Assembly: GCF_011801125.1 (NCBI RefSeq)
Contig: NZ_CP046171.1
Location: 7,130,001 to 7,194,000, forward strand
Direction of reading: 5' to 3'
Source: Nocardia brasiliensis
GTDB taxonomy: Bacteria > Actinomycetota > Actinomycetes > Mycobacteriales > Mycobacteriaceae
Length of the DNA stretch: 64,000 nt
The stretch's first letter is position 1. Each line of letters opens with the position of its first letter. Below are positions 1 to 9,062 of this stretch, piece by piece. The notes beneath the pieces were generated by a model. That model searched no databases and was not told the DNA's origin. It saw nothing but the letters and a program-made list of their open reading frames with translations. A program made the position numbers and the translations under genes.

Positions 1-153
1 GAGCGCCAAGACCGCGGACCCGGCCAGCACGAGGGTGCGCCAGCGCCCCGAACCGGCCGGTTCGGCCTGGTCCCGGTCCTGCTTCGCCGCCACGGCGGTC
101 TCGGCGGCACCCGTTGTGCGCTCCGCCTCACTCGCCGTGTCCTGCTCAGCCAC
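1..153 (-). CDS. Mce-associated membrane protein, N-terminal part only (cut by window edge)
   Basis: Reading leftward from a GTG at 153, an open frame runs off the window. The first ~35 residues are Ala/Glu-rich and cytoplasmic-looking. They are followed by a basic patch and the start of a hydrophobic segment (TLVLAGSAVLAL), the layout of Mce-associated (Mas) proteins that stabilise Mce complexes in the membrane. It lies 64 bp downstream of mceF on the same strand, the usual place for mas genes. The GTG is preceded by a purine-rich stretch, but the exact start is uncertain. The identity rests on position and topology, because the diagnostic C-terminal domain is outside the window. Confidence 0.6.
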   Translation of the reverse strand, partial: MAEQDTASEAERTTGAAETAVAAKQDRDQAEPAGSGRWRTLVLAGSAVLAL

Positions 154-217
154 GACTACGCCTCGACGATTCCTTCGCTTCGCTCACTCGTTCATTCACC
201 TAACGTCGTCGGTCCTG

Positions 218-1459
218 TCACCGCTTCGGCGTAACGCCCATCAGGGTTGCCATCTGCACGGCGATCGGGCTCAGGTCGAGCCGTTCCGGATCGGTCTTGG
301 GGACGTTGTCCCAGGGCTGCACGATGTTCGGATCGGCGAGCCCGGCCCGCTCACCACCGCGCACGGCGGTCGGATTGCCCTGCGGAACAAGGCATTTCGC
401 ATCCTTGTTGAAGGGGAACTCGTCGCGGGTGTCGTCGAAGTCGGGGTTTTGCGCCTTCATCTCCTCGAGGATCCGCTGCGTTCCCTCGTAGCCGACAGTA
501 CAGGCGGGCGGATTGTTGGTTTCCAGCACGAGCCCGAAGTGCGTAGTACCGTCGCCGGGCGCGGTGGCCGAACCGCCGATCGAGAGCTGCGGGATCATCT
601 GCAGCAGCGGGCGGATCGCGAAGAACTTGGGTGAGATCGCCAGCAGCAGCTGGCGCAGGTTGCCCAGGTCCTGGGTGAGCGCGCTGCCGCTCTCCTGCAA
701 CAGCGCGCCGATCTGCTGGCCCGCGTCCTTTCCGGTACCGATCAGCCTGCGGATATCCGGGTCGCTGGAGCGCAGCTGCGCGGTCAGCTTGTCCAGGCCG
801 TCGCTGAACTCACGGATCGCGTCGGACTGCTCGGCCTGGGTACCGAGCGCGACCCTGCCGTCGCGGATCAGCTGAATCGTCTGCGGCAGCGTCTCGTTGA
901 ACGTGGTGGTGAACTTGTTCAGCGAATCGACGAAGACCTGCAGGTCGTCGCCCTTGCCGTTGAACGCCTTGCCGAGCTCGCGCACGGTGGTGTTCAGCGC
1001 GGCCAGGTCGACCGAGCGGGTGAAGGTGTCCACGCTGGCGACCAGCTGCTGCACCGGCACCGGCGTGCTCGCCGAGGTGATCACCGAATTGTCGTGCAGG
1101 TACGGTCCCGCGTCGCTGTCGGGCTGCAGGTCGACGTATTGCTCACCGATCGCCGAACGGTTGGCCACCACGGCCTTCGCCGAGGCGGGGATCTTCGGTG
1201 AATCCGAATCGATGATCAGGTGCATCAGCACGCCGTCGCCGGTGAGCTCCAGGGTCCCGACCCGGCCGACCGGCACGCCGCGGTAGGTCACCTCGGCGCC
1301 CTTGTAGATGCCGCCGGTCTGGTCTGCCTGCACTTTCACGCCGTACTGACCGAAGCCGAGCATGTGATCGAGCCGGATGTACTTGGCACCGACGAACACC
1401 ACGCCGACCACCGCGACGACCACGAACGCGAGCAGCTGCCAGCGCACCAATTTCGTCAT
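218..1459 (-). CDS. mceF: MCE family protein MceF
   Basis: 413 residues. One N-terminal membrane anchor (about residues 8-27) is followed by the MlaD/MCE domain (about 38-115, including the GIYKGAEVTYRGVPVGRV core) and a long helical region that would form the periplasmic lipid tunnel. The C-terminus is Pro/Asp-rich. As the sixth Mce subunit it would belong to the hexameric needle that carries lipids or sterols to the YrbE permeases. The ATG overlaps the mceE stop by 4 nt, implying translational coupling. The substrate cannot be told from sequence. Confidence 0.93.
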   Translation of the reverse strand: MTKLVRWQLLAFVVVAVVGVVFVGAKYIRLDHMLGFGQYGVKVQADQTGGIYKGAEVTYRGVPVGRVGTLELTGDGVLMHLIIDSDSPKIPASAKAVVANRSAIGEQYVDLQPDSDAGPYLHDNSVITSASTPVPVQQLVASVDTFTRSVDLAALNTTVRELGKAFNGKGDDLQVFVDSLNKFTTTFNETLPQTIQLIRDGRVALGTQAEQSDAIREFSDGLDKLTAQLRSSDPDIRRLIGTGKDAGQQIGALLQESGSALTQDLGNLRQLLLAISPKFFAIRPLLQMIPQLSIGGSATAPGDGTTHFGLVLETNNPPACTVGYEGTQRILEEMKAQNPDFDDTRDEFPFNKDAKCLVPQGNPTAVRGGERAGLADPNIVQPWDNVPKTDPERLDLSPIAVQMATLMGVTPKR

Positions 1460-2694
1460 CGCGGACCACCCACTCCGAGTTGCTCCAGAATCGCTCCTAC
1501 CGGGTTCGGCGGCACGCCCGGTGCGGGCGGCTGGGCCATGTTCGGCGGCAGCGGCAGGATCGAGATCGTCGGCCAGCCCGAACGCGGGCCGTTCCCGTTG
1601 TAGTACGGGTTGGTCGGGTTCACCGGCACCGGCGGGCCGAAGGCAGGCGGGATGTACTCCGGATTCGGTTTGCCCACACCAAGATTGCTGAGCGTGACGC
1701 CGATCTGCTGATCCACCGACAGCCAGGTGTTGACCGAGCCGCCGAAGGTGGATTCCAGCGTGGAGTCCGGGAACGGATAGGTCGGGATCAGCGGGAACGC
1801 GGTGACCAGGTCCGGTGCGGCCTTACCGAGCTCCTGCAGCGTCGGGCGCAGCGAGGTCAGGTCGCGGATCAGGTCGTCCTTCGAGTGGTTGAGCACGTCG
1901 AAGCCGGCCTGCCCCACCCGATCCAGCTGGGTCAGCAGGCCGATGAGCTGCGGGCGCTGCTGCTCGAGAATCTTCACGCCCTCGGGCAGTTCGTCGAGCA
2001 CCTTGCCGATCTGCTCGGTCTGCTGACTGACCCGGCTGCTCAGCACATCGAGACCGTCGAGCGCCCGCGTGATGTCGTCGACCTGATCGTCGAGTCCCTT
2101 GATCAGGGTGTTCGCCTGGTCGAGCAGCGAACGCACCCGCTCCTCGCGACCGCCGAGGGTCTTGTTCAATTCGGTGACGATCGGCTGCAGCTGAGCGACG
2201 CCACCACCGTTGAGCAGCAACGACATCGCGCCGAGCACCTGCTCGATCTCGGTGGCGTGCCTGGTGCGGTCGACCGTGATCACCGATCCGTCGCGCAGCT
2301 TCGCGGCGGCCGGATCGGCGGGCTTGGACAGCTCGATGAACTTCTCGCCCAAAAGGTTCGACTGCCGCACTTCGGCGTGCGCGTTGTCCGGCAGATCCAC
2401 CGCGGCGTTCACCACGGTGCGCACCGTCGCGGTCCACTGGTCCTTGCCGATGGTGATGTCCTCGACCCGCCCGACCGGCACACCCTCCACCTTGACCGCG
2501 GACTGCGGCACCAGGTCGAGCACGTCGTCGAACTGGATGTCGATGCGCATCGGATGCTCGCCGACATCGGCGCCGCCGGGCAGTGGGACGCTGTAGATGC
2601 CGTCGGACGCGCACGAGGTGACCAGCACAGCGGTCAGCCCGACGGCCACCACGGCGCCCAATCCCCTTGCCACAGAACGGATTCGGCGACTCAC
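1456..2694 (-). CDS. mceE: MCE family lipoprotein MceE (LprN-like)
   Basis: 412 residues starting at GTG 2694, which overlaps the mceD stop (GTGA). A signal peptide ends in a lipobox (VLVTSC, Cys28), so this subunit is predicted to be lipid-anchored. That is the hallmark of the fifth gene (mceE/lprN) in mce operons. An MCE domain follows at about residues 48-125 (FDDVLDLVPQSAVKVEGVPV), then long helices and a Pro/Asn/Gly-rich tail (about 340-412). It works with the other Mce subunits in lipid import across the envelope. Confidence 0.93.
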   Translation of the reverse strand: MSRRIRSVARGLGAVVAVGLTAVLVTSCASDGIYSVPLPGGADVGEHPMRIDIQFDDVLDLVPQSAVKVEGVPVGRVEDITIGKDQWTATVRTVVNAAVDLPDNAHAEVRQSNLLGEKFIELSKPADPAAAKLRDGSVITVDRTRHATEIEQVLGAMSLLLNGGGVAQLQPIVTELNKTLGGREERVRSLLDQANTLIKGLDDQVDDITRALDGLDVLSSRVSQQTEQIGKVLDELPEGVKILEQQRPQLIGLLTQLDRVGQAGFDVLNHSKDDLIRDLTSLRPTLQELGKAAPDLVTAFPLIPTYPFPDSTLESTFGGSVNTWLSVDQQIGVTLSNLGVGKPNPEYIPPAFGPPVPVNPTNPYYNGNGPRSGWPTISILPLPPNMAQPPAPGVPPNPVGAILEQLGVGGPR

Positions 2695-3944
2695 CGCGCT
2701 CCTCCCTGGGACGGCGGCACCCGGTCCGACGGCGCGCCGGGCACCGTGCCCGGTACCGGGGCGCGCTGCTGGTTGTCCCCGCTGAGAATGCCGAACGGCA
2801 GGATCAGCGTCGGCGTCTTCACCCCGGCGGTGATCTGGTCGGAGATCTCCTGGCAGTGCTCGAGGATCGGGCGCATCTGCCTGCCGAGCGCCTCGAACTG
2901 CGGATCACCCGGCCGCAGCTTGGACACGTCGACCAGCTTGCACATCACCCCGAACGGATCCTGCAGGTCGGTGAAGTTGGCGCGCATGTCGAGGGTGCCG
3001 GACTCGGCGTTGTGGATGTTGATCAGGTTGCTCAGCGCCACCGGCAGCACGGGCAGCGCCGCGGCCAGATCGTCGCGCTGCTTGGCCAGCGTCTCGGTGA
3101 GCGTGGTCAAACCCTCGGCGTTGCTGGCGATCAGCTCGCGGTTGTTGTCGATGAACCGGGCGATGTCACCCAGCGCGACCGACAGCAGGTTCAGCGCGGC
3201 GCCGAGATCGTCGCGCTCACCGGCGAGGAAGGTCGACAGATCGGCGAGTTGCACATTGAACTGGCGCACCTGCGCGTCGTTCTCGGCCAGCATGGTCACG
3301 AAGGTCTGCAGGTTCTTGACCGTGTCGAAGATGTCGCCGCGCGCGTCGGAGAGGTACTTGGCCGCCTTGGACAGCTGGGTGAGGCTGTTGGCCAGCGCCT
3401 CGCCGTTGCCGTCGAGGTTCGCCGCGCCGGTGCGGACCAGGTCGTTGACCGCGCCCTCTTTGTTGGCACCGTTGGGCCCCAACGCATCCGAGAGTTCGGT
3501 AATGCTCTTGTACAGCTGATCGACCTCGACCGGGGTGACCGTGCGATCGCGCGCAATGGTCGCGGTGCGCGACATCTTCGGCCCACCGGTGTAGACGGGG
3601 GTGAGCTGGATATACCGATCGGACACGATCGAGGGCGTGATCTGCGCGGCCCGCGCGTCGGCGGGCACGTCGAAGCGGCGCTCGACGCTCATCACGATCT
3701 TGACCTGGTCGCCCTGCGGCTCGACCGAATCCACCGAGCCGACCGGAACGCCGAGGATGCGCACGTCCGAACCCTCGTAGATGCCCACCGAGCGATCGAA
3801 GTACGCGGTGATCTTGGTGGTGGTCATCCGGTCGAACAGCCACCACAGCACCCCGACCACGATCAGCACCGCGACCAGCACGAGCGCGATCGCGACCTTG
3901 GTCGGCCTGCTCGAATTCCGCAGTGCGGTCAGCCGATCCGCCAT
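2691..3944 (-). CDS. mceD: MCE family protein MceD
   Basis: 417 residues. N-terminal transmembrane anchor at about residues 18-38 (VAIALVLVAVLIVVGVLWWL), MCE domain at about 45-120 (YEGSDVRILGVPVGSVD), extended helical middle, and a Pro/Gly-rich C-terminus. It is the fourth subunit of the Mce hexamer. Its ATG lies 1 bp after the mceC stop codon, and its TGA overlaps the mceE start, so the cluster is a single transcript. Confidence 0.93.
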   Translation of the reverse strand: MADRLTALRNSSRPTKVAIALVLVAVLIVVGVLWWLFDRMTTTKITAYFDRSVGIYEGSDVRILGVPVGSVDSVEPQGDQVKIVMSVERRFDVPADARAAQITPSIVSDRYIQLTPVYTGGPKMSRTATIARDRTVTPVEVDQLYKSITELSDALGPNGANKEGAVNDLVRTGAANLDGNGEALANSLTQLSKAAKYLSDARGDIFDTVKNLQTFVTMLAENDAQVRQFNVQLADLSTFLAGERDDLGAALNLLSVALGDIARFIDNNRELIASNAEGLTTLTETLAKQRDDLAAALPVLPVALSNLINIHNAESGTLDMRANFTDLQDPFGVMCKLVDVSKLRPGDPQFEALGRQMRPILEHCQEISDQITAGVKTPTLILPFGILSGDNQQRAPVPGTVPGAPSDRVPPSQGGAR

Positions 3945-3945
3945 G

Positions 3946-4956
3946 TCAGTTACCTCCCATGTCGCGGATCGGCGGACGGTTGCCGGGAATGTCGGGCAGC
4001 GCGGGCGGGAGCAGGTTCACGATCACCGCGTCGAACCAGCGGCCGGTGCCGAGCACGTTGGCATAGATCCCGTAGAACGGCGCCGCGAGCTCCAAGGTCT
4101 TGGAGATGTTCTGCTGGTTGGCATTCAGCAGATCGATCGAGCCGCGCAGGTTCTTCAGCGCCGGGCCGATCTGCTCCTCGTTGTCGTGCACCAGGGCGGT
4201 GAGCTCGGCGGAGACCGTCTTGGCCCCGTCGAGCAGCTGGGCGATGGCCTGCTGGCGGATATTGAGTTCGGCAAGCAGTTGGCCGCCCGAGCTGAGCAGC
4301 CGCTCGAATTCCGCGTTGCGATCGGCCAGCACCTGGGTGGTCTGCCTGGTCGCCGCGAACAGCTTCTTGAGCTCCTCGTCGCGCTTGGCCAGCGTCTCGG
4401 AGAGCCGGGCGACGCCGTCGATCGAGCCGCGGATCTCCGGCGGCGTGGTCGCGAACGCGTCGGAGAGCACCCGCATACTGGTGGCCAGCTGCGCGGTGTC
4501 GATCTGGTCGATGTTCTTCGCGGCGTCGGTGAACGCGTCCACCACGTCGTACGGAGCAACGGTGCGCGACAACGGAATCGGCTTGCTCGGGTCCGCTGTG
4601 GCGGAACCCTTCGGGTCCAGTGCCAGGTACTTCTGCCCGAGCACCGTCTTGATCTGGATCGAGGCGGTGGTCTCGCTGCCGATCCAGGCGTTCTGGGTAC
4701 GGAAATCGACGAGCACCTTCGCGCCGTCGAGTCGCACGTCGTCCACCGCGCCGACCTTGACGCCCGCGATGCGGACCTCGTTGCCCTTCTTCAGGCCCGC
4801 CGCCTCGGAGAACTCGGCGGTGTACTTGGTACCAGCGCCGATGATCGGCAGCCGGTCCAGGAAGAAGGCCGACATGGTCACCAGCAGCACCAGCACCAGG
4901 CCGAGCACCCCCATGAAGGCGGGGCTGCGGCGTCCGAGCAATACGCGGTCGTCCAT
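3946..4956 (-). CDS. mceC: MCE family protein MceC
   Basis: 336 residues from the ATG at 4956, whose A is shared with the TGA of mceB. The frame is open further upstream, but that region overlaps mceB heavily and lacks the normal Mce N-terminus. The chosen start puts a basic stretch (LLGRRSPAF) right before the membrane anchor (about 15-35). The MCE domain spans about 42-120 (KKGNEVRIAGVKVGAVDDV), followed by helices. Third subunit of the Mce lipid-transport hexamer. Confidence 0.92.
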   Translation of the reverse strand: MDDRVLLGRRSPAFMGVLGLVLVLLVTMSAFFLDRLPIIGAGTKYTAEFSEAAGLKKGNEVRIAGVKVGAVDDVRLDGAKVLVDFRTQNAWIGSETTASIQIKTVLGQKYLALDPKGSATADPSKPIPLSRTVAPYDVVDAFTDAAKNIDQIDTAQLATSMRVLSDAFATTPPEIRGSIDGVARLSETLAKRDEELKKLFAATRQTTQVLADRNAEFERLLSSGGQLLAELNIRQQAIAQLLDGAKTVSAELTALVHDNEEQIGPALKNLRGSIDLLNANQQNISKTLELAAPFYGIYANVLGTGRWFDAVIVNLLPPALPDIPGNRPPIRDMGGN

Positions 4957-6041
4957 CAGCGGGCCTTCCCGGAGCAGCGCGGCGCGGCGTTGGTGTACAG
5001 CGGCTGGTTGATCGTCGGCAACCCGGCGGGCAGGTTGAGCTGGGGCGCGTCCACCGCGCCCGGCCCGACCACGATGTCGATGCCGCACAGGTAGAACTGG
5101 AACCAGGAGCCGTAACTGCCTACGCGCCCGAGCTTTTCCATCTTGATCGGCAGATTCGTCAGCGCCTCGTCGACCTCGTCCTTGCGCTCGTTGAGCGTGC
5201 CGGTGAGCTGGCTGAGGCCGGCGATCGAACCCTGCAGCGTCGGACGCACCGGAACCAGCAGGTCGCCGGTGGCCGAGGCCAGGTTGCCCAGCGAGGTCAC
5301 CGAGCGGCCGATGGTGTCGCGTTCCGCGGCCAGCCCGCTGACCAGCGCCTCGGTATTGACGATGAGCTGATCGAACTGATCGTCGCGCTTGTTCACGGTG
5401 TCGAGCACCGCGGTCAGGTTGCGCACCAGCTCCCCGATCACGGCGTCCTTGTCCGCGATCTTGTTGGTCAGGCTCGCCGTGGTGGTCACCAGATCGTGGA
5501 TGGTGCCCTGCTCACCCTGGAACACCTGGATGATCTCGAACGAGAGCTTGTTCACGTCGTCGGCGGTCAGCGTCCGGAACAGCGGACGGAAGCCGTTGAA
5601 CAGCGTGGTGAGGTTGAGCGCCGGACGGGTGTTCTCCAGTCCGATGGTGCCGCCCTTGTTGAGCTTGCGCCCCTGCTCGCCCGCGCCCTGCTCGAGCGCG
5701 ATGTAGCGCTGGCCGACCAGGTTGCGGTACCGGATGGTGGCGATGGTCGAGGCGGGCAGCCAATCCCGGTCGGTGAGTTCGAATTCCACCTCGGCCAGGC
5801 GCTTGTCCACGATCGAGACGCCGGTGACCTTGCCGACCCGCACACCGGCGATGCGCACCTCGTCACCCTTGTTCAGCGAGGTGACGTCGGTGAACCTGGC
5901 CTTGAACGCGGTGCCGCCGCCGCTGTAGTTCGCGATGGACAGCGCGAGCACCGTCGTCGCGAACAACGTCACGATGACGAAGATGACCAACTTGGTCAGC
6001 GGCCCGCCCAGGCCCCGTAACTGCTGCTTGATCGCGTTCAT
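4956..6041 (-). CDS. mceB: MCE family protein MceB
   Basis: 361 residues. Anchor at about residues 15-36 (KLVIFVIVTLFATTVLALSI), MCE domain at about 45-120 (NKGDEVRIAGVRVGKV), helical tunnel region, and a short C-terminal tail with a Cys pair. The ATG overlaps the mceA stop by 4 nt, and its own TGA overlaps the mceC ATG by 1 nt. Second subunit of the Mce complex. Confidence 0.93.
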   Translation of the reverse strand: MNAIKQQLRGLGGPLTKLVIFVIVTLFATTVLALSIANYSGGGTAFKARFTDVTSLNKGDEVRIAGVRVGKVTGVSIVDKRLAEVEFELTDRDWLPASTIATIRYRNLVGQRYIALEQGAGEQGRKLNKGGTIGLENTRPALNLTTLFNGFRPLFRTLTADDVNKLSFEIIQVFQGEQGTIHDLVTTTASLTNKIADKDAVIGELVRNLTAVLDTVNKRDDQFDQLIVNTEALVSGLAAERDTIGRSVTSLGNLASATGDLLVPVRPTLQGSIAGLSQLTGTLNERKDEVDEALTNLPIKMEKLGRVGSYGSWFQFYLCGIDIVVGPGAVDAPQLNLPAGLPTINQPLYTNAAPRCSGKAR

Positions 6042-7390
6042 CGCACGCTCACCTCGCTGCCGCGGAACGCGGGCGCACCAGCCCTGGTCACCCAGCTCGG
6101 CACCTGATCAGGCGAAACACCTTGGGCCGCACCGTAAATCGCGCCCAGCGACTGCTGCTCCATGGGCGAGCCCGCGATGGTCGGCACGTGACCAGCCGGG
6201 TAGACCCCGTACTGCGGCGGCGACATCTGGCCCGCGCCGACCTCACCGGGGTTGCGGCTCGGCACGGCATAGGAGCCGTCGTTGCTCGGGCCACCGGTGG
6301 TGTACTGCCCTGGATCGACGCCGAGCGGCTTCTCCGGAATGCACCACGGCCCACGGGTATCCAGCCACCGCGGCTCGTCCTGGTTCGGCAGGTACTTGCC
6401 GCGGTTGTTGGTCAGCTCGATGGTCACCCGCGAACCCGGCTGCGCCTCACCCTTGCCGAGAATCTTGTCGATACGCGGCTTGAGCTGCGCGAAGTTGGCC
6501 ATCGCGCACGGGAAGGTCGGCGAGTAGGTGGCCAGGTCCTCGAGCAGCGGACGCGAGTCGGCGGCGAGGTCGATGATGTTGTCGCGGTTGGCCACCAGGA
6601 AGTCGGCGGTGTCCGACGAGGTCGGCGTCAGCACGGCGTACAGCGAGTCGATGTCCCAGCGGCGCTGCACGATGGTCGCGTTGGTGGTGCGCAGGTTGTC
6701 CAGCGCCTGCACCAGCTGCGGCGCCGCGTCGGAGTAGGTCGCGGCCACCGTGGCGAAGCTGCGCAGATCGTCCTGCAGATCCGGCAATACCCCGTTGACC
6801 TCGGCGAAGATGGTGTCCAGCTGGTCCACGCTCGCGCCGAGCGCGAGCCCCTGACCGGACAGCGCCTGGGAGAGGGCGCCGAGGGTTGCCGCGAGATCCT
6901 GCGGCGGGATCGCCTGCAGCAGCGGCATCAGATCGTCGAGCAGCTTGCTCAACTCGATCGCGTTGCCGCTCTTGTCCTGCTGCAGCGTCACACCGTTGCT
7001 CAGATGCGTCGCGCTGCGCTCGGCAGGGATCATCAGATCCACGTACCGCTCGCCGAACAGGGTCTTGGGCAGCAGCCGCGCGGTGGCGTTGGACGGGATC
7101 TGCTCGGCCTTGTCCGGTTGGATGGCGAGATTCAGGGTCACCTTGCCGTTGTCGGAATGGCTGGAGCGCACCTCGCCGACCGTGATGCCGCGGACCTTCA
7201 CGTCCGCGTTCTTGGTCAGCGCGTTGCCCACGCTGTCGGTGATCAGGTCGACGTCGACGGTCTTCACGAACTGCTTGTTGTAGATCGCGACGGTGGTCGC
7301 CAGGAACAGCGCGACCACCACGAAAAAGGCGATGCCGAGCAACCGCACCCGCAGCTTCTCGGTCGAGCGCCACAGCTGCACCCGGTTCAT
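6038..7390 (-). CDS. mceA: MCE family protein MceA
   Basis: 450 residues, the longest Mce subunit here. N-terminal anchor at about residues 15-35 (LLGIAFFVVVALFLATTVAI), MCE domain at about 42-120 (VKVRGITVGEV), then long helices. The C-terminal ~110-residue tail is Pro/Gly/Tyr-rich, as is common for MceA. The ATG overlaps the yrbEB stop by 4 nt. As the first Mce subunit it probably contacts the permease pair in the inner membrane. Confidence 0.93.
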   Translation of the reverse strand: MNRVQLWRSTEKLRVRLLGIAFFVVVALFLATTVAIYNKQFVKTVDVDLITDSVGNALTKNADVKVRGITVGEVRSSHSDNGKVTLNLAIQPDKAEQIPSNATARLLPKTLFGERYVDLMIPAERSATHLSNGVTLQQDKSGNAIELSKLLDDLMPLLQAIPPQDLAATLGALSQALSGQGLALGASVDQLDTIFAEVNGVLPDLQDDLRSFATVAATYSDAAPQLVQALDNLRTTNATIVQRRWDIDSLYAVLTPTSSDTADFLVANRDNIIDLAADSRPLLEDLATYSPTFPCAMANFAQLKPRIDKILGKGEAQPGSRVTIELTNNRGKYLPNQDEPRWLDTRGPWCIPEKPLGVDPGQYTTGGPSNDGSYAVPSRNPGEVGAGQMSPPQYGVYPAGHVPTIAGSPMEQQSLGAIYGAAQGVSPDQVPSWVTRAGAPAFRGSEVSVR

Positions 7391-8253
7391 CCCGCCACCC
7401 GCACGGTCGTGGTGGTCCCCCAGATCGCCAGGCTCAGGAAGAAGTCGAGGACATTCACGAGCACGATCGCCGCGCGCACCGCGCGCCCGACCGCGACACC
7501 GACGCCCGCGGGTCCGCCGGTGGCGTGGAAGCCGTAGTAGCAGTGCACCATGATGATCACGAAGGCGAAGACCAGCACCTTGAGGAACGAATAGAGCACG
7601 TCCTCAGGTGGTAGGAACAAACTGAAATAGTGGTCGTAGGAACCACTGGACTGCCCGTTGAACCAGATGCTGATCATCCGGGAGGCCAGGAAGGTGCCGA
7701 GCAGGCCGACGATGTAGAGCGGGATCACCGCGAGGAAGCCGGCGATCACCCGGGTGGTGACCAGGAACGGCACGCCGGGCACCGCCATCACCTCGAGCGC
7801 GTCGATCTCCTCCGAGATCCGCATCGCGCCCAACTGCGCGGTGAAACCACAGCCCACCGTCGCCGAGAGCGCCAAAGCCGCGACCAGCGGCGCGATCTCG
7901 CGAGTGTTGATGTAGGCGGTGAGAAAACCGGTGAGCACGGAGCTGCCGAGCGCGTCGAGCGCCTTGAAGCCCTGCAGACCGACCACGACGCCGACCGATC
8001 CGGACATGAACACGATGACGCCGATGGTGCCGCCGATCACGGCCAGCGCACCGCTGCCGAAGGTCACCTCGGCGAGCAGCCGCATGACCTCCTTGCGGTA
8101 GTGCACGGCGGTGCGCGGAATCCAGGCGATGGCGCGCGAGTAGAACGACATCTGCTCGCCCGCCCGATCGATCACCTGCAGCGGCGATCGTGCGATATTT
8201 CCCGCCCGGCGAAGCGATTTGGCGAGTGCGGGGTTGCGGTACTGAGTGGCCAC
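7387..8253 (-). CDS. yrbEB: MlaE/YrbE family ABC permease, YrbEB
   Basis: 288 residues, polytopic. It carries the conserved MlaE-family core with EEIDALEVM (near residue 150) in the cytoplasmic loop thought to contact the ATPase. GTG start at 8253, 3 bp after the yrbEA stop. With YrbEA it forms the inner-membrane permease of the Mce importer, energised by MceG and fed by the Mce needle. Confidence 0.92.
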   Translation of the reverse strand: MATQYRNPALAKSLRRAGNIARSPLQVIDRAGEQMSFYSRAIAWIPRTAVHYRKEVMRLLAEVTFGSGALAVIGGTIGVIVFMSGSVGVVVGLQGFKALDALGSSVLTGFLTAYINTREIAPLVAALALSATVGCGFTAQLGAMRISEEIDALEVMAVPGVPFLVTTRVIAGFLAVIPLYIVGLLGTFLASRMISIWFNGQSSGSYDHYFSLFLPPEDVLYSFLKVLVFAFVIIMVHCYYGFHATGGPAGVGVAVGRAVRAAIVLVNVLDFFLSLAIWGTTTTVRVAG

Positions 8254-8256
8254 CGG

Positions 8257-9051
8257 TCAGGCGCCCTTGGCCGGGACGACCTGCAGGTACACCAGCGTCA
8301 GGATGAGGTTCACGAAGAACAGCACCAAGAACGTGATCACCACGGATTGGTTCACCGCGTCACCTACTCCTTTCGGGCCCCCTTTGGGATGCAACCCCTT
8401 GTACGCGGCGATCACACCGGCGATCAGGCCGAAGATCAGCGCCTTGATCTCGCCGATCCAGAGGTCGGGCAGCTGCGCCAGCGCGGAGAACGAGGCCAGG
8501 TAGGCACCGGGGGTGCCACCCTGCAACAGCACGTTGAAGAAGTAGCCGCCCGCGATGCCGACCACCGAGACCAGACCGTTGAGCAGCAGCGCGACCAGCG
8601 TCATGCCGAGCACCCGCGGCACAACCAGCTTGCGCACCGGGTCGATGCCGAGCACCTCGAGCGCGTCGATCTCTTCGCGGATGGTGCGCGAGCCGAGGTC
8701 CGCTGCCACCGCCGAGCCCGCCGCGCCCGCGATGATCAACGCCGTGACCACCGGGGCGGCCTGCTGCACGGTGGCGAGCACACTCGTTGCGCCGGTGAAC
8801 GATTCGGCACCGAGCTGCTTGATCAGCGAGCCGGTCTGCAAGGCGACGACGGCGCCGAACGGGATAGCCACCAGTGCGCTGGGGAGGATCGAGACACTCG
8901 CGATGAACCACGACTGCTCGATGAACTCCCGCCACTCGAACGGCCGGCGGAACGCCTTGCGCAGCACATCGACGAACAGCGCAAAGATGTTGCCGGCCTG
9001 GCCGAACCCCGACTCCAGTGGAGTCCGCAATCGCGCCAGGGAGGAATTCAC
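8257..9051 (-). CDS. yrbEA: MlaE/YrbE family ABC permease, YrbEA
   Basis: 264 residues, five to six hydrophobic segments, and the family motif REEIDALEVLGIDPV. GTG start at 9051, 11 bp downstream of the mceG stop. The first permease subunit of the Mce transporter, normally paired with YrbEB. The gene order mceG-yrbEA-yrbEB-mceA-F puts ATPase, permeases and substrate-binding needle in one unit. Confidence 0.92.
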   Translation of the reverse strand: MNSSLARLRTPLESGFGQAGNIFALFVDVLRKAFRRPFEWREFIEQSWFIASVSILPSALVAIPFGAVVALQTGSLIKQLGAESFTGATSVLATVQQAAPVVTALIIAGAAGSAVAADLGSRTIREEIDALEVLGIDPVRKLVVPRVLGMTLVALLLNGLVSVVGIAGGYFFNVLLQGGTPGAYLASFSALAQLPDLWIGEIKALIFGLIAGVIAAYKGLHPKGGPKGVGDAVNQSVVITFLVLFFVNLILTLVYLQVVPAKGA

Positions 9052-9062
9052 GATCGCAGATG